Origin: Hofstenia miamia
Lineage: Eukaryota; Xenacoelomorpha; Acoela
Assembly: GCA_004352715.1 (NCBI GenBank)
Contig: SCFE01000035.1
Location: forward strand, 256,210-320,209
DNA: 64,000 bases
Direction: 5' to 3'
Part shown: positions 45,931 to 57,970 of the stretch, piece by piece
How the letters are laid out: each line of letters opens with the position of its first letter
Position numbering within the stretch: the stretch's first letter is position 1
Program-made: the position numbers and the translations under genes
Notes under the pieces: generated by a model
Told to the model about the DNA's origin: nothing
What the model saw: only the letters and a program-made list of their open reading frames with translations
Database searches by the model: none

Positions 45931-47039
45931 AGTCTCAGTAATAAAGCCTCTCAGCATTTTGAGTTTAATTAGGGGACAGGGAGGGCATCTTCTCCCCCTC
46001 CGAATAGGGGTAATAAATATTAAATATTGTTTAATAATGCATAATTTAATATATACATAGAAATGTAATCCTATAAATATTTATCATGAATTTCAGCTTA
46101 AATAAGTCATATATTTTTTTAAAACTATAACAAAACTTTTTTACTAAATTCTTTTCTAAAATTTTAATAACATTTTATAAGAAATTGCTTGATATAAATA
46201 GTTATTATTATTAAATCAGTCATGATGTCAGACAGGACCCATGTACGGGCCGTGCCAACAAAACGGGCTGTATATGAACCAAACAAATGTATATAATTTT
46301 TACCTTCCATAAATATTAAATTTGCTTAACATCAAATTTGAAATTATTTTTTTGAGCTATTTTGGATTTTCAATATAACATTTATTAACTATTTATTAAT
46401 TTTACTTTTAATAGGTAGGCATTTTCAAGACATCATGAAATAAGTTACCATCTATCTGTAGTAGCTATGTGATGAATGAAAGCCTACTTCCTCATACATT
46501 TATTTCATGTCTAAAAATTTTGACCTCAAACGGGCATGGCTGGCGATGTCCCATTGCGGCTGTACTTTGGGCTGCGAAATTTGACTTTGCTCACGGCACT
46601 CTTCGATGGGTTGAAATGTCTATCTACACATCAAAAAACATTAGGTGTTACTCTCCACATACTGATTACCTGAATATGAGGAATGGTGAGAATTTATATA
46701 TTTATCAAAAAAATTGAATTTTCAATGAAAATTTGTTAATATTCTCAAGTACCTCAGCCATCACAGCAATACATTTTTGCAGAAATATCCGAGATTACAT
46801 TCAAACATGTTGACAAATAGGTATGTCCATAACCCATCATTTCCAAACTTCCTAATGTACTTGGGGAAGGTTTTTTTGTAAAATGTGGAAACAAAGTTTG
46901 TCCGTTTAAAGGAACAACGGGCTGTATAAAAGGTTAAACTCGTATTTTCAGTCACAAACAATTAATTTGATTTTTCTAAGAAGTCATTTCTAAAAGGTAA
47001 AATATAAAATGAATATATTTTAGCTTTTTGGTAACAACT
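45931..47039. other. Non-coding stretch between repeat copies
   Basis: A C/G-rich patch at 45974-46012 and open frame 46469-46717 of unknown nature; no gene supported. Confidence 0.35.
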
Positions 47040-48085
47040 ACATGCATATATCTAATCTGGATTTGATTATGATATTAAAATGAAACTTTGATCAAATATT
47101 CTTCACATGCATAAAATCAATATCAATTTGGCATCCTCAGAAAGGTGTTTCCATCATTATGTTTAATTTTTGGGATTTTTTAGAAAAATTTAATATTGGA
47201 ATTACCAGTTGGAAATAATGGAATTCTTTAGAATTCATTCCTAACTTATCTAATAAATTTTCTTTCTTATTTTACGCTGGGTCAATGTAGCAGTCGGCAG
47301 ATTGAGCAGCGGGTGCACCATGACTCGGGTCCGAACCTTAGCACTTAGAATTACGAGAACTAAGACCGGTTAATAATTGATGAATCTGGCAAAGACTCAT
47401 TGTGCTGACCTGTCTTGGGTCTGTTCATCAGAGTGAAGCGAAATGCCAAACAACCCTACCAATGATTAACAATTTTCCTAAGAACTATTAGACATTATAC
47501 ACTTGTCACTGAAGATCTGCATGAATGCAGTCAGAGTCGTTACGTGAGGATGACTTTTGACAGTGCTACTTGTCATTATTGAGTATATTTATATTAGTTT
47601 CGTTTTAACAAATTATCAGAAGTCTTATTATTCCTAACACAACATAACAAACACTACTGTGATACAACAACGCTGTCTCACATAGGCACAGCAAACGCTG
47701 TCCCTTGGCTTATTCAATATCCAGAAGAAAGGATTATCGCTGACTAAACCTAAACTGTCCTATTAGACACACTAACGACTTAGGCACCAGTAACAATCCT
47801 GCTAGCACTGAGTCGACGTTTGTCCAATACAAATTAAATAGACATGCAATCATGACCGTTATCACCCCGGATTACACTAAGTTCATATGGTTTAACATCT
47901 GCCTTAGGTGCGGCCATCCCTACAGCAACGCGTTCACAAGGCTCATTTTGCTTAGTTTTTTCACACTAACAATAATTATATGTTTTTGCAACAATTGGTA
48001 GACAATACTTTTGATTGTAAAACAATACCATACATAAAATGAACAGGTATTTAGAGAATTTTATTAGGAAGTTATGACCCAAATA
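47040..48085. repeat. Dispersed repeat copy Y with an internal insertion
   Basis: Outer parts match copy X; 47276-47948 is extra relative to X. It lacks both transposons seen in X and so provides their empty sites. Confidence 0.65.
47276..47948 (+). mobile_element. SINE-like or unclassified GC-richer insertion
   Basis: Starts with a tRNA-like stretch: TAGCAGTCGG at 47288 resembles a pol III A box missing two bases, and GGTCCGAACC at 47328 resembles a B box, 40 bp apart. About 670 bp in all, longer than most SINEs, with no coding frame. Target duplication not resolved. Confidence 0.4.
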
Positions 48086-50369
48086 AAAGATAGGAAAAGT
48101 CACCAAATCATATTTTTATAACGTTCCACAACCATTTGATTAATAAACAAAAGCCAACATGCTGATTTTCATCATAATTTGACATTTTTGCATATTTCAT
48201 TGAAAATGTACTCTACTCTAATAAAATTGTTGAACTCTTGACCAATTTTTTTAGAAATTTAAGTAATTGACATCATCACTTTTCTATGAGCGATCCACAA
48301 CTTTTAAAAGCTAATCGGAAGCATTTTCCTTAAAATCTTAGAAATATGTGAGAATTTCTTTTTTGTCTACCATGACTTGCCCCAGTTATAAGTGCGGGAT
48401 ACCATGGTAAAATTTTGTTTGTTGTAATGGCATGAGTTTAAAAATGCACGATGCGATTGTTTGCGGTGATTTTTTTCTTTACGGTAATAATATTTTTACA
48501 AAAATTCTACCGCTCTTATCTCTAGTTTAGCTATAACAAAGCCTAACCACAATTTAGCCTATAAAATTGTAAAATTTAATCTACTGATCTGAACACGTGC
48601 ATATACAGCAAAATATGCAAGTTTTATATTTCAGCTTTAAACTAAAAACTTTTTCTATTAATGAACAACAAATATTTTTATGTTCTAAGAGCAAAAAACA
48701 AATATTTTGAAAAAAGATTATCAGAAGGCCGAAGCAGATTTGTACCACAACAGCTTTGGATTCCATTTCTGAAACTGTTCAAATATGTTCCTTACAGGAT
48801 ATAATTATAATAATTTAAAATAATTTCTTATCCAAAAGAGAAAAATCTTGGATTCTAGACATTTTTAAAAAAATATTATCAATATATAAGCTAATTTCCA
48901 AATATTGAAGCCTGCAATCAAATTTTGCTCTGAAAAAAGATCTCACATAGCATTTTGATTGCCCCAATCCTATAACCTATAGTAGTACCGAATTTTTCGA
49001 ATTAAGCATTCGTCAATATTTCTTAGAAAGCCAGTCATACCACACTGAAAATTCGGCATTTTGTCTAAAATAGTGCAATATGCAGCATAATTCACTACTT
49101 AATATACTGTTGATCTTGTGAAAAGACATCGATCTCTCAATTTTCAATTGTATTTACATAATAGTCCCAGAACCATCCTTTCCAAGTCGTGAACCACAGA
49201 GATGCAAGTGGGTTAGGCCCGACCATAAAGGTCTGGGCTACACTCTTAATATTTAGCTGAGCCTAATGTGAGCATAGCCCACACTTTAAACAACTTAATC
49301 AAGTTAGTCTGTTGTGAATGGTGGAGAAAATCCATATTGGGCAAAGGAATTGGGTATTATCTGAGAACTGCGTCGCAAATAAAAAAAAGTCAGAATCGTT
49401 TTTGTACGTCCATGCATTCGTATTTCTTGTGTTTCTGACAACATTAAAATGACACGAAAAATATTGAAACATCTGATTTTAAAACTACATAATAGGCGAT
49501 TATTATTCTTTCATACGGAACAATTTTTGAAAAAAGCTCCAATCAAATTTTTTGAAAAATCTGAAAAACATTGCTGCCAATTTTCTTCATTTGTTGGTGT
49601 TTCAAAAAATCAAATAGAAAAAACAGTGGCAAAATAAATTGCACAAACACTTTTGTGAGAAATACAAAAATATTGCACAAACGGTGTATTTAAAATATCA
49701 ATGAAGTCTGTTTTGGAATCGAGCATGTTGAAAATATTTCAACGTTGAAAATAGTCGAATTATTGCCGTAACACCCTTTCTAGTTATACTCAAGAATTTT
49801 TTGATATGAAGACAATTATATTCACTTATTTCAATTCAATTCAATTCTTCAATTCCAATCCCAATTCTTACGGTTTAATATATCAATATCAATTTCAATT
49901 CCATTGTCTGTAAAATTTATAATTTGAGAGCAGATATTTAAACATTTATACTAAATTTTACATTTTTTACATTTACATAATTTTAAGTATTATAATTAAA
50001 TATTTTACAAAAATCATTCGAACTTGATAAATTAATCGATAATCTGCTTCTTTTATGCGGGTATGAGGAATAATTTTTTAAATTATGTAGGGTTCTAAAG
50101 TAAATTTAGAATGCCAATTCGATAATTTTTTTCAATTCCAATTCCAGCAAAACTATCAATTACCAATTCCTATGAAGGAATTGAAATCACTGATTATAAT
50201 ATCAACCTTGCCAACCATTTCGTGAAAGGTGTTGAGACTTCAAGGTCTACTCTCAGAGTAAGAGAAATTTTGTTGCTGGCTTAATAGTTACATCAAAAAA
50301 ATTGATACTGTCCAAAAATCAAGAGCCATAAAACATTTATGATCTGCAAGCAATGATGGAACAATTATA
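48086..50369. other. Non-coding A/T-rich stretch
   Basis: No gene recognised. A patch of C/G-rich sequence at 49190-49290 resembles the degenerate repeats around 51480-51560 in style (GGGCT/GGCCC words). Open frame 49449-49637 has no motif. Confidence 0.35.
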
Positions 50370-50373
50370 TTAA

Positions 50374-50587
50374 CACTAGAAAGTCCAATGATTCTATATC
50401 TTAAATTCATGCAGTTGTCAGAATTGACGCATTCAAGTAAAACTAAGGAAAACAAAGCAAATGAAATGAAAAGTGTCAGAAGAACAAAATAAGTTGTTTT
50501 TCTGTTAAAATTCTCATTACATTAGGCATTACAAATGCATTTAAGATGCGCAAAGTAGTCAAATTTGACCGCTCGGATTTTCTAGTA
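50374..50587. mobile_element. piggyBac-type MITE
   Basis: TTAA at 50370-50373 and 50588-50591 flank inverted ends CACTAGAAAGTCC and (reverse) TACTAGAAAATCC. 214 bp, no coding capacity. The TTAA duplication and the C-A/C-T-A-G ends fit piggyBac-derived MITEs. Confidence 0.8.
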
Positions 50588-50591
50588 TTAA

Positions 50592-51479
50592 GCTGTCTCA
50601 AATCTATATATTATTTTCCTAAAATGTATATGGGTCTGGGAATGAAGTCTTCTGGAGGCGGGTGCCAATGGTTTTGATCTGCGTTTCTGCCGCTTTTATA
50701 TCTTAGTTTGCGCTTAGGCTGAGTCTGGGTCGCAGGCCTACCATTCTGTGTTGTATACACAATATTATGTGCTGTTTGAAATTTGAAATTTGTTGTGTAG
50801 ACAACACAATATGTTGTGTGAAGCATAAGAAACCAGCTCAATAAAAGATTAGTTACCGCTTTATTTTTTATGCTATGTCAATAAAGTAATTAAAATCAAA
50901 TTAATTAGGTTATTAATATGCTTGAAAAATTGCATGTTTAATACATTTTAATGAATTTGTTAGACAAACATTTTCATTAACTTAAGATTTTAGACATAAT
51001 CTAATTTTGATGACGAAAGTGTTAAAAAATTCACAATAATCCACATAATGCACTGTTCCTTAGTTTTAGTTATTTTTGTTTTAAAAAGATTTTAATACAT
51101 TTTCAGTACTTTAGTTTAGTAAAGATGTAGATGCACCTGGATAAACAATTGGCTGGATTACACTAAAGTGGAGGGCTTGAGCTGGTTGGGCTTCAATAAA
51201 TTCAAACTAGATGAAATATATGGGTACATAAATGCCCAAAGTTTTTAAGTTTTTATGGAAAATTTGCGATTAATATTAAGCTATTAACGCATTTGAGCTC
51301 CATAAGTTTAATTCTTTGTCAATCCTTTGCACCTAACTGTTGTGTACCTAGGCTGAACCTGAAAAACAGGCCCAATTACATCTCTGAGGTTAGTAAGCGT
51401 TTGAGTTCCTCACTTTGCTTACTGCAGGTTTTGACAGTTTTATTAGTACTTTCTCTTATTTGAGGAGCAGACATGGCCA
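50592..51479. other. GC-richer island and flanking non-coding DNA
   Basis: 50630-50760 is GC-richer with a minus-strand frame (50611-50841) ending DFIPRPIYILGK. The adjoining plus strand has TGTTGTATACACAATATT and an AATAAA (50841), which might be a solo LTR. I cannot confirm either reading. Confidence 0.3.
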
Positions 51480-51860
51480 TGGGCTGCGACTGCCAAGGCT
51501 GGGCCCGAGATATTGCAAATGAGTCGAACTTTACAAAACTGGATTAACTACTTCGTGAAAGTGCAAACAAATCAAACCAAATCCAGTGAATGTTATAGAA
51601 TTATAAGCAATGTGCTGAAAAAATAAAATTTACACTTTTAAGTTATAAAATTTTATACATTAGTTTTTTGTTTCCTTCTAATATTCTACTTACGTTTTTC
51701 AATTGCAGTTTAAATAGTTTTTATTGTACATTTTTAAAATACACAACATTGATCTAGCAAGCCGGAAAATAATCAAATTGTTTTCACATAGTTCATATAA
51801 ATGAGCCTAAAATGACTGGGTCTGATCAGTTAGGGCCTTGTATGATGCTGTATAGCTGGG
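51480..51860. repeat. Dispersed repeat, copy B (possible hAT MITE)
   Basis: Similar to 23085-23440 over CCAGTGAATGTTATAG ... GTGCTGAAAAAATAAAATTT and beyond. The outer parts contain GGGCCCGAGA / GGGCTTGGGCC. Boundaries unresolved. Confidence 0.45.
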
Positions 51861-53411
51861 CTTGGGCCTAAGTTTACTTTTGTTGGTCTTAATTTTTTTA
51901 ATTGAGACTGTCATAGCTTATCTTAATAAAAGTTTGAATTGTATCAAGGTCAGCAAAATTGCTAGCGTTAGAAAAAATAATGCAAGTATGTGTTCAATGC
52001 CTTTCGTATTTATCTATATTTTGAATAATGGATTTCACTATTTTACGAAATTCTGTGCTTATTCTTCTATTTCATTAAAATAGCATTTTACAAGAAAATG
52101 CATTTAAATTGAATAAAAACTTTATTCTACTACTTAAAAAGATTGCTATAAGCAAAAATGTTTTTCATACGTATATTTTGAATTACTATCTTACGAACCT
52201 TCTATATTATGGTAGTTCTTAATGGTATTCATATTAAAGTTATTCTCATATAAATGTTTAATATTATATGAAAATAAACAAAATTATCTAAATTATAAAT
52301 GTGGTGTAATTTATTACTTGGTTGTGTAGGTTTTGTGTGGAAAAACTCACACAACGGCAAACCTTTTGGATCATATAGGTTGGGGTTGTGATTTGCCTGA
52401 AATTTCAGACCATTTACAACTCTGACGTCAAGCCAATGAATGTTTCACCTTTAAGATTGCGTCTATTTCAAATCCCTGGAATACAAGTACTTTTGTTATG
52501 TCTAAAAATTCAGTTTATGTTTTGCCAAAATTAATATAGATTAGTGACACTATTTATACGTAATTACTGCACATCTGGCACTTGACAGGTATGTCTTCTT
52601 AAATTAATTATATTGCTGCTACGTAAAATTCATTGCGAGATTCAATAGTAAAATATATTTTCTCTGTATCCTTTCATTTTCAACAACGCAATAATGACTC
52701 GGTTCTCAAACAAAAATGATAAAAACCAGAAATTTCTATATAGATAAATGTGAATAAATATTTATGATTTCTTGAAGGCAGGAAATTCGCTTTAATATTG
52801 TCACATTTAGAATTCAAATTTGAAAATATTTTATGAGAATCAATGAAAACTCCGGTATTGGTCGGTTCAAGAGCAAAAAAAATTTAAAAATTAACGGTGA
52901 TAGAAATTCATTAATCATGTTTATAAAGTGGCTTCTAATTTTTTATGTAGGCAGTTTTTCATTGATAGAATCCTGTACCAAATGTGTCGTAGGAATATCC
53001 AATATTTGACTCAGAACATTTTCAGAAGCTTAACTTTTTTGAAATTAAAAAGAAGTAGTTGAAGTCCTTACTACTGAAAATGCAAAAACTATAAAATTTC
53101 TGCAAAAAATGAGCTTCAAGACTATAGCTTCGTGTTTATTGTCAGTGCGTGATGTTTGACAAAGCATAGTTAATGGTTCGTGAGCCAAGGGCTTAAAATG
53201 CTGCTATGGTGTCAGAGAACTCAATGACATTTTATGTTTAATTGAACAAAATGATGTAAAGATTTTTAGTTGATTAGCTATATCTAAGCAACTTCATTCG
53301 TGTTAATCGTGAATTTCTCATCTAAGTTGATTACTATTATGATTATTAATTTATACAATGCATCAAAATATGACTAGAACTTTAATTTTTAATGCATTTT
53401 AGTAATTGCTA
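51861..53411. other. Non-coding A/T-rich stretch
   Basis: No gene or clear repeat recognised. Confidence 0.4.
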
Positions 53412-55195
53412 ATGAAGCGTTCACAAGCTATTGCTGACAATTCAGCAGCGTCTCGTTAAATGTGTGCAGCATCAATACTAGCTGAATATTTTTTTTACAA
53501 GCATCAAAAAGTTGAAGATTCATCTGATGAGGACAATGAATCTCTCTTTGATTCTGTTTCTTCTAAAGAAATTCATTCAGGTATTAAATAAAATCATTTG
53601 AATATCAGTAAAGAACTTAGAAATAACCAGTGACAGTCATCTAGAGCAAGAAGCTGTTTATGAGTGGCTATCAATCAGTGATTCAGATCAAAACTCTTAC
53701 TCTGAAGACGATGACTATCACAGTTAATTTCTGCTGATAAAACTGAATGGAGTGTATATTCTGCAAGAAATATTCCTGGAAAACAATCAGTTCAAAACAT
53801 TATCAAGTTTCACGCAGGCGTCAAGCGAGGAATAAACCCAGTGAATGGAAGAGAAGCAGTTCTTCTTTATCTTGATCAAATTTTAGATGATATTATTAGA
53901 AACTTTAATACCCAAGAAAAAAGAGTGGTTGCTGCATGGAACGTTTTGTATTAATTGAACACATTGAATTTTAAGCTTTTTTAAGCATTCTCATATTATT
54001 AGTTTCATAGCTTGAAAACTTTTTAAAAAATATTTTTCAACAGTTAGACCTAATTTAGGAAAGGCGAGTTCTTAAACACCTCAATTTTATAAAATGTGTG
54101 TACCTGACATCCATGTAAGCTCCTATGCTACATAGGATTGTTAGCATTTTGTGTTAATGCAAGTTGAATGAGCTTTTTGTATTTTTTCCTCGTATTTTTG
54201 TTCTCATTTTAGTTTGTTAGTTTTTCCATTTTGAATGACTTTCATTCCAAAATTTCGAAATTTCGCAAAAACAATAAAGATCCCATTATATTTTTTCACT
54301 ATAAAACACAAGAATTTGGACTTTCAAGCTAAAATTAGGTGTTTTTCGATTTCATTATCGCTCAATCAATGAACTTTGGAGTGAGCGAGATGGATTTCCT
54401 CTGACAGTGGCTACTATTAGGCGAAAACGGTTCAAAAAATAAAATCTGTATTACGATTTATGACCCACTCTGTCATGACCGAAGTGATCCAATTTCAGCA
54501 TTAGGTTTATGTTTAAAACGTTTTGTTTTCATCTAACAAATTGTGTGAATCCAGGACAATATCTGACGATTGATGGGCAACTTCTTGAGTTTCATTGACG
54601 CATCAGTATAAAACAATATACAGCATCAAAGCCAGGAAAATTTGCCATCAAAATATTTTGGGTCGCAGATGCAAATAATTTCACTGTCTGTAATGGCTTA
54701 ATTTATGCAGGATCAAAAACACTACCAAATTCGTTTAGAAATTCATACACTAGTGTTGGGCATGCAATCACCATGTGGCTGATGAGACCTTTTCTCTGGT
54801 CGTCCGTTTGACAGGAGATAACTGGTTTTCATCTCTACCCTAAGTTATAGAGATCTGTTTACTTATAAAACAAGTTATATTGTCATAGTTAGAAACAACA
54901 ATCGTGCAGCTGCAGCAGGCAAAATAAAAACCGGAAAAGAAGGACTCTAAATATTTTTATACTTCTTATGGAATAAAGTTATGTAGTCTTTGGGATAAAA
55001 CTTCTAAACCTGTAGTATTATTCCGATAACGTTATCATTGAAAATGATATTGTTCAAACAGGCATGTAATATAATCAACACAAAAGTGGCGTTGATATAT
55101 TTGATAAATTGATGAAGGTTAGCTCATGTAAAAGAAAATGTCGCAGATGGCCTATGGCTATATTTTCAAATATTGTTGCAGTGATTTTCTAAGTT
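53412..55195 (+). pseudogene. piggyBac transposase pseudogene
   Basis: Fragments in order across frames: Ser/Asp/Glu-rich N-terminus (SSDEDNESLFDSVS; SDSDQNSYSEDDDY); TEWSVYSARNIPGKQSVQNI near 53745; LTIDGQLLEF near 54563 (TIDEQL in intact enzymes, with the Glu next to the catalytic Asp now Gly); QYTASKPGKFAIKIFWVADA near 54620; LTGDNWFSSLP near 54807 (the DNFFTS block); and YNQHKSGVDIFDKLMKVSSC then KRWP-like CRRWPMAIFS near 55070-55165, matching the YN-x-x-MGGVDxxD block. At least one early stop (53457) and many frameshifts. The Cys-rich C-terminal domain was not found. Flanking TTAA ends not identified. Confidence 0.9.
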
Positions 55196-57644
55196 TTATT
55201 TTCTAAATTCTTATAGGGTGGTTCAATTGTCAGTTACTAGAGCCATTACCAATAAAAAAATTAATGTTCTACGTCAATTTTTGATTACCAATCAATCATC
55301 TTAACGCATATAGATAGCTAAAAACATTTTTTAATAATTTTTTTCAAGGAAATTTTGAAAATAAAAGAAACATCTTGTTTTCATGGGGAATACAATACAA
55401 CTATTGCTATTTTTGCCTTAAAGGTTTAAGCTTAGGCATCGGTTGGGAAATATGTCAACCCAAACTGGGTTTGGATAATGCTGCGGGTTACTATTAGATG
55501 TGTTTTTTTGAAAATTTGAAAAATAATTTTTGGCATTTCTACTATCATTACTGACTTTCTACCGATTTGTTTACGTGCATTAAAAGAAAAATGTATATTG
55601 AAAATGTGATAATTCAATGTTTGCTAGTATATTCATTTTATCAAAATTATTGCACCTCGCAGAGGTTATAACTAAGAGCAAAACTACATTGCTTTCAAAG
55701 TATAAAATGTTTTAGAACCTAAAAATATTTTTTGTCAAACATTTACTGCTTGCTAACCCTAATTCTAGTACATTTCTTACTGAAAAACAACTTCATTTAT
55801 CAATAATTATCGACCACTTGTGGATGAAACAATTATTTTGACCCATATTAAATAGACTACGTAATAATGTCAGAAAAACTTGTTTTGTTGCATGAAGACT
55901 TCCATATCATGGAAAAATATTGCTTTTTCCTCAAAAATTTGATTCTTACATCAATTTTTATCTCAGAATATGCTATCCGGCAAAATCCGGTGAACAAGTT
56001 AAATTTTACCGGATTCCGGCATATCTCTAACTGCAACAGCAACAAGACAGTATCAATTTGTATAAAATGCAAACAGTCAGTTTGTGGATAAGGTCTTAGT
56101 ATCACATATGCGAACTGTATATAGATTACTTTATATGCAGTGATTTGAACATCATTTTTTGTTTGTTTCACAACTAAAAAAAATTCCTGAAATACATATA
56201 AAATAGTCACAAAAATGCAGTTCACAATGCAATGCAAAAATTTATTGGAACTTGGTTCAATTAACACATTTGGTACTTCTAGGTATAAGTAAAAAGGAAA
56301 CTTTTCTAAAATAGTTCTTGTAAGTTAAGTTTCACATGAATAATGCCCATACAAAAATATTAAAGTAAAAAAAAATTCAGAAAATTATATTGTAAATTAA
56401 TTGTATGCCAGTAATGAACATTTTGTAAATGGGTCAATTCACTAATTACTATTCTAGTTTTTAGTTATATTTCATATCATTGTAATTGAAATTTTACGAA
56501 TGGTCAATATCAATACTTCTGAAGCTTCTGGGTGCTTTCATGCAATTGTGAATCTTTTAGCTAGTAGTTAGTGTTTGTGTAGATCAATAAAAAAATAGCG
56601 TATTTTCAAAAATTGATTACAATATTCAAGGGTTAAGGTGCAAGTAATGGATTAATTCCGTTTGAGATTAATTACAACTCAATATTTTATAAGCCATAAA
56701 TACAAGGCAGCCTTTTAAATATATTTCAGTTTAAGTTTTGCTTTTATACGATATTATATATTTAGAACATAAAAATATATTGAAAATATCCGATGTGCTC
56801 ACTAAATCAATTCATCAAATAAATTTATTCCTTTGTACATTAATATAATTGATATCTTACAATCTCGAAGTACACGATTCCCAAACAATCCTAAGCATGG
56901 GAACCGGCACGTCTTGCTGTTAGCTGTCTTCAGATGATTGCCTGCATAAATGAAGTTCTGGTAAAATAATGTTTTAAGTTTAAAATTTTCATTATTTATT
57001 TAGGTATTATTGTGACTTTTCAAAAGAATGAAAACCCAATAATAAGACAAGACATTTGCATATTTTCGATTTTGTAAATGATATTTGATTGTTTGGTTCG
57101 AATTTTATTGAATAGTAAAATATAAATATAACTTGCAAATCTTGCAGATACTTGCATAACTTTCAAAATTTTACAAAAATACTTTGAAAGTTTTTGTATA
57201 ATACTTGTAAATATAACGCAAGTATACCACAAAAACTTGCAAATATTTGCAAGTTACTCACAAATCTTGCAGGATTTTGTAAAACTTGTAAAGTTTTTAA
57301 AAAATACTTGATAAAAGTTTTTGCATAATACTTACAAATACTTTTCAAGTTTTGCAAGGTTCACTTTGATGGGGTATTACTCAAATCGATTGTTTTGTAT
57401 GTAAATCTGGGGTACATCATTCTTAACAACACATTATTCTGAAACCATCCGTAGGAAGCACAAAAACAGCGTTTGTTGAAATTGGTTATAATCCACAATT
57501 TGAAAATATGTGCCTTTTCAAATACTATTTTTTCGGCAAATTCGTTTATTGTGAAAGTTGCTATTTGAAGCAGGCAAATATAGAGAGTAAAATGATGTAT
57601 TTTTATTGACGAAAATTATTTCAAGGCCACAAGAGTTATAGAAC
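55196..57644. other. Non-coding stretch
   Basis: Apart from the degenerate tandem repeat at 57120-57365, nothing recognised. Overlapping open frames on both strands at 55857-56267 show no motif. Confidence 0.4.
57120..57365. repeat. Degenerate tandem repeat of CTTGCAAATA-type words
   Basis: Repeated ACTTGCAAAT / TTTTGCAAGT words in about two imperfect units of 100 bp. A similar style of sequence appears at 42760-42870. Confidence 0.55.
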
Positions 57645-57658
57645 ATTATATATTATAT

Positions 57659-57693
<35 letters not shown>

Positions 57694-57709
57694 GTATATA
57701 TATATATAA
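57645..57709. repeat. (AT)n microsatellite
   Basis: AT run interrupted twice by ATGTAT. Confidence 0.95.
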
Positions 57710-57970
57710 TTTTCTAGAAATTGAATGATTTCTATGGCTTACACATGTAAATTTGGCAAATTCAGAGCAAAACTTCTACATGCCATGTACACTTCCATAG
57801 AAAATACATTTAAAAGTCAGTTGGTAACAAATAATTCGTATTGTTGCACTTCACATACTGTTGCGGATTTGAAAATTATTAAATATTTATGCAGCTTAGA
57901 GTAAATAATTTGCCCCTTCACTTTTTTCAGTGCATATGCGTCAATGTGTTGGAATAATACAACATACTGT

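Larger units (their letters stand above)
40810..45960. repeat. Dispersed repeat copy X, split by two transposons
   Basis: 40860-41018, 44350-44412 and 45797-45930 align piecewise with 47050-47219, 47220-47275 and 47949-48080 (copy Y). Examples are the shared CTGGATT-type block with ATTATGATA, the CATACxTAAAATGA block and the TCACAxACAATAAT block. The pieces between are insertions. Confidence 0.65.

Noticed and set aside
47276-47350. Functional tRNA gene
   Set aside because: The A box lacks two bases and no cloverleaf with a paired acceptor stem is evident; it is better described as SINE-like.
50611-50841. Possible LTR or coding exon in a GC-richer patch
   Set aside because: No second copy, no clear TG...CA borders and no protein motif.
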